From NCBI GenBank assembly GCA_028275295.1, contig JAPWUY010000019.1, positions 1 through 11,183 of the forward strand: DNA of 11,183 nt, given 5' to 3'. Position numbers and translations under genes: made by a program. Shown one piece after another: positions 6,192-11,183 of this stretch (position 1 is the first letter of the stretch; each line of letters opens with the position of its first letter). The notes under the pieces were generated by a model that saw only the letters and a list, made by a program, of their open reading frames with translations, did no database searches and was not told where the DNA came from. The DNA is from Thermodesulfobacteriota bacterium. GTDB taxonomy: Bacteria > Desulfobacterota > Desulfocorpusculales > Desulfocorpusculum.

Positions 6192-6235
6192 AAGGCGAGG
6201 ATCATTTGCAACACCCAATAAAAAAGGAGGGGCCC

Positions 6236-7396
6236 ATGAGCGAGAAGGAAGAGAAGAAGGAAAAGGTGGAAGGGGTGGAGAAGAAGGCATCGAGGAGGGG
6301 ATTCCTCAAGGCCGCGGCCGTGGCAGGTGGGGCTGCAAGCACCATAGGATTTCCAGCCGTAATGAGGGTCTCTGCCCAGCAACCCATAAAGATCAAGATG
6401 CAGACAGCATGGGATGCTGGAACCCTTGGCTACGAGCTCTTCCAGAAGTTCTGCAAGCGGGTCGGTGAGCTGACGGAAGGCAAGCTCGTAGTGGAGGGGT
6501 TCCCTGCAGGGGCCATAGTTGGAACCTTCGAGATGTTCGATGCGGTCAAGGCTGGGGTCTTCGATGCCATGCACTGCTTCGATGTCTACTGGCCCGGAAA
6601 AGTGCCTGCTGCCACATTTTTCTCATCCTATCCCTTCGGCCTGGACAGGCCTGATCAGTGGGAGACCTGGTACGAGACCCTGGGGGGAAAGGAGATAGCT
6701 AGGGAGGCTTACGGGGCTCACAACATGTATTACATAGGGCCCATTCAGCACGACGATAACCTGATCCACTCCAAAGTCCCCATCAGGTCTTTCGAGGAGT
6801 TCAAGGGTAAGAAGATCCGGTATCCAGGAGGGATCATAGCGGACATTTACAAGGCAGCTGGAGTCTCCACGGTCCTACTGCCAGGAGGCGAGGTCTACCC
6901 AGCACTGGAGAAAGGGGTAATAGATGCTGCTGACTTCGTGGGGGCTGCTGTGAACTACAATCTGGGATTCGGCGAGATCGCCAAGTACATCATCATGGGA
7001 CCACCTTCTACCCCGTGCCTCCACCAGCCCGTGGACCTGATGAGCATCGAGATCAATATGAACACCTGGAAGAAGATCCCCAAGCACCTCCAGCAGCTCT
7101 TCGAGGCCGCGGTCAAGGAACACTCCTGGGATCAGTACACTGCCATCCAGAAGGCAGACTTAGAGGCCTTCGAGAAGTTCCAGAAGGAGCAGAAGGTGGA
7201 GGTCATAAGGCTCAAGGAAGAGGACATAGCCAAGTTCAGGAAGTTCGCGCCCAAGCTCTGGGTCGAGTGGGCCAAGAAGCATCCTCTCGCCTTGAAGGCC
7301 TTCAAGAGCCAGTGGGAATTCATGAAATCGGTCAAGGTGGGCTACTACACGGAGGATGACCTAAGGGATCCAGAAGGAAGAAAACTGGAACTGTGA
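6236..7396 (+). CDS. dctP: TRAP transporter solute-binding protein, Tat-exported, DctP family (TakP-like)
   Basis: The periplasmic receptor of a TRAP transporter, 386 residues. A charged N-terminus leads to a classical twin-arginine signal, SRRGFLK (19-25), a hydrophobic stretch, and a probable cleavage after VSA at 45-47, so export is predicted through Tat in folded form. The mature part shows family features: AWDAGTLGYELFQKFCKRV, GKLVVEGFPAGAIVG, and KGKKIRYPG with Arg195, the position of the conserved carboxylate-binding arginine by motif. The segment PALEKGVIDAADFVGAAVNYNLGF (residues 222-245 approx.) resembles the 2-oxoacid/TakP-like branch; an organic-acid ligand is likely, its identity open. 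The ATG at 6236 is chosen for the AGGAGG 5 bases before it; a TTG at 6206 would place that site inside the gene. Downstream is a terminator-like hairpin, then dctQ and dctM. Confidence 0.93.
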   Translation: MSEKEEKKEKVEGVEKKASRRGFLKAAAVAGGAASTIGFPAVMRVSAQQPIKIKMQTAWDAGTLGYELFQKFCKRVGELTEGKLVVEGFPAGAIVGTFEMFDAVKAGVFDAMHCFDVYWPGKVPAATFFSSYPFGLDRPDQWETWYETLGGKEIAREAYGAHNMYYIGPIQHDDNLIHSKVPIRSFEEFKGKKIRYPGGIIADIYKAAGVSTVLLPGGEVYPALEKGVIDAADFVGAAVNYNLGFGEIAKYIIMGPPSTPCLHQPVDLMSIEINMNTWKKIPKHLQQLFEAAVKEHSWDQYTAIQKADLEAFEKFQKEQKVEVIRLKEEDIAKFRKFAPKLWVEWAKKHPLALKAFKSQWEFMKSVKVGYYTEDDLRDPEGRKLEL

Positions 7397-7409
7397 GGAT
7401 GAAAGAGGT

Positions 7410-7439
7410 GGGGAGGGCGCTCTGCCCTCCCCTCTTTTT
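7410..7439 (+). terminator. Terminator-like hairpin between dctP and dctQ
   Basis: GGGGAGGGC (7410-7418) pairs with GCCCTCCCC (7424-7432) around a 5-base loop, followed by TCTTTTT (7433-7439). Form and position fit a rho-independent terminator that is only partly efficient, giving more binding protein than membrane subunits, because dctQM have no obvious promoter of their own. Confidence 0.75.
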
Positions 7440-7509
7440 GCAAAAAGCGGGAAATTAGCCCTCCGGTTCAATCCGCTTTAGCAGGGAAAAAGGCAGGGGA
7501 GTCAAGGAT

Positions 7510-8058
7510 ATGAAGAAGCTCAAAACCTTCATGATGGCTGTTGACAAGACCAACATCTTTATCGGAAAGATGATGGTCGGGGTCACGCTCCTTGCCGTCG
7601 TGGTCATAAGCTTCGAGGTGACCATGCGGTATGTGTTCGGTGCTCCCACCAATTGGGGCCACGAGCTCATGACCCTTCTCTTTGCCATATTCTATGTGGC
7701 AGCAGGGGGATATGCTCATTACTACCGAGCCCACGTGAGGGTGGATGTGTTCTACGCCACTAGGTCCGAGAGGACCCGCGCTATTCTGGACATAATCACA
7801 GCGGCTCCTTTCTTTCTCTTCACCATAGTGCTCTTCTACACTTCCTTGCAGTTTTACTGGAGTTCCCAGACCATGGAGGCCGGAGCCGAGATCTTCGGTC
7901 TGAGGGTCCCTGGGGAGAGATCCTTCACCGACTGGGGTCCAGCGTACTATCCCGTAAAGTTCATGATGCCCTTCGGAGCCCTGATGCTGATCCTCCAGGG
8001 CATAGTATGGCTCATTAGGGATATACACTTGGTTGCAACTGGGAGAAGGCTGAGATGA
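7510..8058 (+). CDS. dctQ: TRAP transporter small permease subunit (DctQ)
   Basis: A 182-residue inner-membrane protein with four predicted hydrophobic segments at about 18-38, 49-69, 91-115 and 148-171, the usual DctQ topology. The family signature around the first loop is present: SFEVTMRYVFGAPTNWGHEL at about 34-53, matching the typical RYVF...W..E pattern, and AHVRVDVFY at about 74-82. It forms the membrane complex with DctM. GGGGAG lies 8 bases before the ATG. Its stop overlaps the start of dctM (ATGA), indicating coupled translation. Confidence 0.93.
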   Translation: MKKLKTFMMAVDKTNIFIGKMMVGVTLLAVVVISFEVTMRYVFGAPTNWGHELMTLLFAIFYVAAGGYAHYYRAHVRVDVFYATRSERTRAILDIITAAPFFLFTIVLFYTSLQFYWSSQTMEAGAEIFGLRVPGERSFTDWGPAYYPVKFMMPFGALMLILQGIVWLIRDIHLVATGRRLR

Positions 8059-9371
8059 GCATAGAGACACTGACCATTGCCATGTTCGGATCCATGATGT
8101 TGCTTCTGATGCTGGGACTACCTGTTGCGTTCTCTTGCGGCACGGTGGGGGTTGTCTTCACAGCAATAATGCAGGGGCCCATGGCCGTGAACATAGTGCC
8201 CACTAGGATTTTTGGCCTCATGACCAACTACCTCCTCGCGGCAATCCCCCTTTTCATATTCATGGCGTGCATACTGGAGAGGGGAGGCCTGATAGCGGAT
8301 ATTTACGAAATGGTCTACCAATGGTTCGGAGGCCTAAAAGGGGGAGTTGCGACGGCCTCTGTAATGGCATGCACCATGATGGCTGCCATGGTGGGGGTGA
8401 TAGGAGCGAGCGAGGTGACAATGGGGGTCATAGCCCTCCCAGAGATGCTCAAGAGGCGATACGACAAGTTTCTCGCAACTGGGAGCATTCTCGCAGGTGG
8501 GACCCTGGGAATCCTCATCCCCCCAAGCGTCATGCTCATAGTTTACGGGATGGTGGACAATTCCTCCATTGGTCAGCTATACGCGGGTGCCTTGCTGCCC
8601 GGGTTCCTCTTGGCGGGGTTGTACATAGCGTACATCACTTTTCGCTGTTACATGAATCCCATCATGGGCCCACCCATACCCAAGGAGGAGAGGCTTCCCC
8701 TGGGAGCAAGGGTAAAGCTCATGTTCCCACTGCTTCCGGCTGGGGTGCTCGTCTTCCTTGTCCTTGGGACCATATGGCTAGGAATAGCAGCTCCCACAGA
8801 GGCAGCAGGATGTGGAGCTCTGGGGGCGATAGTCATAACGTTCCTTCAGGGGAAGCTCAAGTGGAAGGGTGTGGTCGAGGCCTGCGAGAACACCCTCAGG
8901 TCGAGTGCCATGGTCCTCTGGACCATGTTCGGGGCCAATATATTCGTGGCCTTCTACATAATGGCAGGAGGCGGTGCATTTGTGACCCGGCTTCTCGTGG
9001 GCTCTGGCTTGGATAGGTGGGTCATACTGTGGATCATGCAGCTCATCCTCATCTTCCTCGGGGCCTTCATAGACTGGGTCGGGATAATCATGCTATGTGT
9101 TCCCCTCTTCGGGCCCATAATCAGAAAACTCGGGTTCGATCCCATATGGTTCGGGGTGCTCTTCGCCGTGAATCTACAGATGTCCTTTCTCACCCCCCCA
9201 TTCGGCTACGCCCTTTTCTACCTCAAGGGGGTTGCCCCCAAGGAGATCACAACCACCGATATATGGAAAGGGGCTGGGGTCTTTCTGTTCTTGCAGTTCA
9301 TAGGACTCGTCCTCTGCATGATCTTTCCTGACATAATCATATGGGTTCCAAGGACGTTTTACAGGGGCTAG
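8055..9371 (+). CDS. dctM: TRAP transporter large permease subunit (DctM)
   Basis: The 438-residue inner-membrane transport subunit, normal length for DctM, very hydrophobic with about a dozen membrane segments or hairpins. Family signatures are visible: GASEVTMGVIALPEML (117-132), ATGSILAGGTLGILIPPS (141-158), LPGFLLAGLY (181-190) and APTEAAGCGALGA (246-258). It carries out ion-coupled (usually Na+) uptake of the solute delivered by DctP; coupling is known for the family, not shown here. It overlaps dctQ by 4 bp and has GGAGAAGG 5 bases upstream. Its TAG stop is in frame with the following gene, whose start lies 21 nt further on. Confidence 0.95.
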   Translation: MSIETLTIAMFGSMMLLLMLGLPVAFSCGTVGVVFTAIMQGPMAVNIVPTRIFGLMTNYLLAAIPLFIFMACILERGGLIADIYEMVYQWFGGLKGGVATASVMACTMMAAMVGVIGASEVTMGVIALPEMLKRRYDKFLATGSILAGGTLGILIPPSVMLIVYGMVDNSSIGQLYAGALLPGFLLAGLYIAYITFRCYMNPIMGPPIPKEERLPLGARVKLMFPLLPAGVLVFLVLGTIWLGIAAPTEAAGCGALGAIVITFLQGKLKWKGVVEACENTLRSSAMVLWTMFGANIFVAFYIMAGGGAFVTRLLVGSGLDRWVILWIMQLILIFLGAFIDWVGIIMLCVPLFGPIIRKLGFDPIWFGVLFAVNLQMSFLTPPFGYALFYLKGVAPKEITTTDIWKGAGVFLFLQFIGLVLCMIFPDIIIWVPRTFYRG

Positions 9372-9392
9372 TGGGAGGAGGTCCACAGGGGT

Positions 9393-9857
9393 TTGAGGGA
9401 GCGAAATCGGGGTCCAAGGGAGAAGGGGAGGGTCCTCTCCTATTCGGTTCCTCAAGTGGCGGTATGGGGTTTCTACGTCTTTCTCCTCTTGTGGACGTGT
9501 GTCTCCATTGGCTTTATCTGGGCGAAGGGGCAAGAGGGCCCAGCGGGGGACTTTCTCTTGCTGGGGATGATAGCCTTTGTCCTGGGCTTCACCTGGTACT
9601 TCTCCCTCGGGATCTCCTACAGGGCAGAGCTCGACCCCGATGGGGTCCTCAACCTCAAAAGCTTCAGAAGGGTGCTCCTCCTGAGCCCCGCTGACATAAA
9701 ACAGGTGGAGCCTCCTTTTTTACCGTGGGGCTTCATGAGATTCAAGCTGGAGAGGGAGAAGGCCTATATCTTCTGTTCCCTCACCAATGAGACTCTCAGG
9801 GAGATCATAAAGAGGATCCTGGAGTTGAACCCCGAAGTGAAGATCAAGTCCAGGTAG
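9393..9857 (+). CDS. Two-TM membrane protein with a PH-like C-terminal domain
   Basis: A 154-residue protein not assigned to a named family. A basic N-terminus precedes two hydrophobic segments at about 20-43 and 52-74; the remaining half (about 76-145) reads as a run of short beta strands (YRAELDPDGVLNLKSF, RRVLLLSPADIKQVE, MRFKLEREKAYIFCS) followed by a C-terminal helix (ETLREIIKRILEL). That layout resembles small bacterial membrane proteins with PH-like domains, by pattern only. The proposed start is a TTG at 9393 with GGAGGAGG about 11 bases upstream; no ATG lies near, and a GTG further in would cut into the first membrane segment. It is directly downstream of dctM and 19 bp before the next gene, so in the same operon. 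A role in tuning or localising the transporter is possible but unproven. Confidence 0.7.
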   Translation: MRERNRGPREKGRVLSYSVPQVAVWGFYVFLLLWTCVSIGFIWAKGQEGPAGDFLLLGMIAFVLGFTWYFSLGISYRAELDPDGVLNLKSFRRVLLLSPADIKQVEPPFLPWGFMRFKLEREKAYIFCSLTNETLREIIKRILELNPEVKIKSR

Positions 9858-9876
9858 GTTGGGCTCGGAGGCGGTC

Positions 9877-10794
9877 ATGCGGATAGTGCTATTTGCTCAG
9901 GCTGCATTCGGAGAAGAGGTCCTGAAGAGGCTTTTGGAAAGGGGCGAGAAGGTGGTGGCCCTCTACACTCCACCAGATCCACCTGGTGGCAAAAATCCCT
10001 TGAAGGAACTGGCCCTCGGGGCTTCAATACCGGTCTTTCAGCCCAGGAGTTTGAAGGCGCCAGAGGTCTTCGAGGAATACAAGGCTCTGGAACCTGAACT
10101 CAACATGCTGGCCTTCGTGACACAGATCATCCCGGGGAAGATCCTCAACTATCCCAAGTACGGCTCCATCCAATACCATCCATCCCTTCTTCCCAAGCAC
10201 AGGGGGAGAAGCGCCATAAATTGGGCAGTGATCCAGGGAGAGGAGAAGACAGGGCTCACCATATTTTGGGTGGACGAGGGGATAGACACAGGGCCCATCC
10301 TCTTGCAGAAGGAAGTGGAGATATCCCCGGACGATACCACAGGGTCCCTCTATTTCAACAAGCTCTTTCCCCTGGGGGTTGAGGCCCTCATGGAGGCCTT
10401 GGACCTGGTAAAGGAGGGAAAGGCCCCGAGGATCTACCAGGACGAGACCCAAGCCACCTATGAGCCCCCTTGCGACGAAAGCCAAGCGAGGGTGGACTGG
10501 AACAAGCCCGCTAGGGTGGTTTACAACCTGATCCGTGGATGCGATCCCCAGCCAGGGGCATGGAGCATTCTCGGGGGGAGAAAATTCCAGTTCTACGGAG
10601 CGAGGCTGGAAGAGAGGGGCGAGGAGGAGCGGAGGCCAGGGGAGATAATTGGGATCGAGGAGAGGGGGATCAGGGTATGGGCCCCTGGTGGAAGCCTTCT
10701 CGTGACGAAGGTGAGGGTCGAAGGTGGACCCAAAGTGGATGCCGTGCAAGTGGCTTCGGAGATGGGGATAAGGGAAGGCCATATCTTCGAGTGA
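9877..10794 (+). CDS. Formyltransferase-fold protein resembling the 10-formyl-THF hydrolase domain of FDH
   Basis: A 305-residue cytoplasmic protein. It has an N-terminal folate-binding formyltransferase domain (about 1-190) and a C-terminal Fmt-type OB-like domain (about 205-300). The active-site region reads GSIQYHPSLLPKHRG (96-110) with His101, and IFWVDEGIDTGPILLQKE (129-146) with Asp137, the expected catalytic His/Asp pair. These motifs and SAINW, NKLFPLGVEA and EGKAPRIYQ are closer to the N-terminal hydrolase domain of animal 10-formyltetrahydrofolate dehydrogenase (ALDH1L1) than to methionyl-tRNA formyltransferase, which has Asn where this has Gln99. Length equals that single domain; there is no carrier or aldehyde dehydrogenase part and no ACT domain as in PurU. 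The ATG at 9877 has GGAGG 5 bases before it; a TTG at 9859 is less likely. Last gene of the TRAP operon, before a terminator. Either 10-formyl-THF deformylation or formyl transfer to a small substrate is possible. Confidence 0.85.
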   Translation: MRIVLFAQAAFGEEVLKRLLERGEKVVALYTPPDPPGGKNPLKELALGASIPVFQPRSLKAPEVFEEYKALEPELNMLAFVTQIIPGKILNYPKYGSIQYHPSLLPKHRGRSAINWAVIQGEEKTGLTIFWVDEGIDTGPILLQKEVEISPDDTTGSLYFNKLFPLGVEALMEALDLVKEGKAPRIYQDETQATYEPPCDESQARVDWNKPARVVYNLIRGCDPQPGAWSILGGRKFQFYGARLEERGEEERRPGEIIGIEERGIRVWAPGGSLLVTKVRVEGGPKVDAVQVASEMGIREGHIFE

Positions 10795-10948
10795 ACCCCA
10801 ACCCCCGTACGAGTCTCAAAGCCCACACCCTCTGGGGTCGAGGCCCCATGACCAGGGCACATTGGAGGAAATCCTGATGGATCCGGAAATCCCAGGCTCT
10901 CGATTTCCACATGAGGCTTCTCGCAACAGGCGATTGAGGCCTGGATCC

Positions 10949-10994
10949 GGGCCGGGAGAGGGGTGAAGAGAGTGTCCCGGCCCTGGTTGTTTTT
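10949..10994 (+). terminator. Rho-independent terminator of the TRAP operon
   Basis: GGGCCGGGA (10949-10957) pairs perfectly with TCCCGGCCC (10975-10983) around a 17-base loop, followed by a T-rich run ending at 10994. The T-run is on the + side only, so it should end the operon closing with the formyltransferase-fold gene. The long loop makes it less canonical. Confidence 0.6.
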
Positions 10995-11004
10995 GGGGTT
11001 GGGA

Positions 11005-11183
11005 TCAGGCGTATCTGGTCGTGGGCATTATCCTCAGTCTGTTCAGGACCCTGTTCACCCCGGGGACAGCCTTCAGGGCTTGCTCCACTTCTTCAATTGC
11101 CTTTTGGTCCTCCACGAATCCTGTGACCTCCACTACACCCGGCTCCGGGATGTTCACGGAGACCGAAAGGGTATGGCCGTGGG
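11005..11183 (-). CDS. BON-domain protein, C-terminal part (5' end outside window)
   Basis: Reading leftward from the window edge, 58 residues precede a TGA (11007-11005). The segment VEVTGFVEDQKAIEEVEQAL followed by KAVPGVNRVLNRLRIMP has the beta-alpha-beta-beta pattern and the typical 'PGV..V.N.L' ending of a BON domain, found in periplasmic or membrane-associated bacterial proteins, often in tandem. The protein ends shortly after (TTRYA). The N-terminus, any signal peptide and further BON copies are outside the window. It converges on the TRAP operon and is probably unrelated in function. Confidence 0.75.
   Translation of the reverse strand, partial: HGHTLSVSVNIPEPGVVEVTGFVEDQKAIEEVEQALKAVPGVNRVLNRLRIMPTTRYA

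Noticed and set aside
8267..9016. A 249-codon frame on + inside dctM
   Set aside because: The translation is rich in G, R and H with no plausible domains; dctM in the other frame has unmistakable family motifs.
10024..10782. A 252-codon minus-strand frame opposite the formyltransferase-fold gene
   Set aside because: It is a shadow of a gene with intact His/Asp active-site motifs and has no start signals.
1..11183. CRISPR array, insertion sequence, tRNA or rRNA
   Set aside because: I saw no regularly spaced repeats, no transposase motifs or terminal inverted repeats, and no tRNA- or rRNA-like sequences on either strand.

Overview
The window looks like chromosomal DNA from a GC-rich anaerobic bacterium. 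AGG (Arg) and ATA (Ile) codons are frequent, third positions favour G/C, and Shine-Dalgarno sites are strong. A Tat-exported TRAP solute-binding protein, an ADP-forming acyl-CoA synthetase and a crotonase occur together. This fits a deltaproteobacterial (Desulfobacterota-type) acid degrader, but that placement is inference from style and gene content; no rRNA or marker gene is present.

Layout. (1) 1-342, + strand: the tail of an unidentified gene entering from the left, with a second open frame beside it. (2) 350-2456, - strand: a nucleotide-sugar pair, a DegT/DnrJ/EryC1-type sugar aminotransferase followed by dTDP-4-dehydrorhamnose 3,5-epimerase (rfbC), with a candidate promoter. (3) 2457-3142: about 360 bp with no recognisable gene, then a lone 88-residue orphan gene on + with its own promoter. 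(4) 3215-5493, - strand: an operon of a crotonase and the alpha-type chain of an NDP-forming acyl-CoA synthetase. (5) 5794-10995, + strand, divergent from (4): two tandem sigma70-like promoters around a palindromic operator; a 50-residue single-TM protein; two hairpins; a Tat-signal TRAP binding protein (dctP type); a terminator-like hairpin; dctQ and dctM overlapping by 4 bp; a two-TM protein with a PH-like tail; a stand-alone protein resembling the N-terminal hydrolase domain of 10-formyltetrahydrofolate dehydrogenase; then a terminator. (6) 11005-11183, - strand: the C-terminus of a BON-domain protein.

How the genes may work together. The divergent blocks (4) and (5) read as an uptake-and-activation cassette for an organic acid. 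The TRAP system would import a carboxylate (the binding protein resembles the 2-oxoacid/TakP-like group), the synthetase would make its CoA thioester, and the crotonase would act on an enoyl-CoA or related intermediate. The substrate is not determinable here. The small membrane protein, the PH-like membrane protein and the formyl-THF hydrolase-like protein are unusual partners for a TRAP operon and are the least explained parts.
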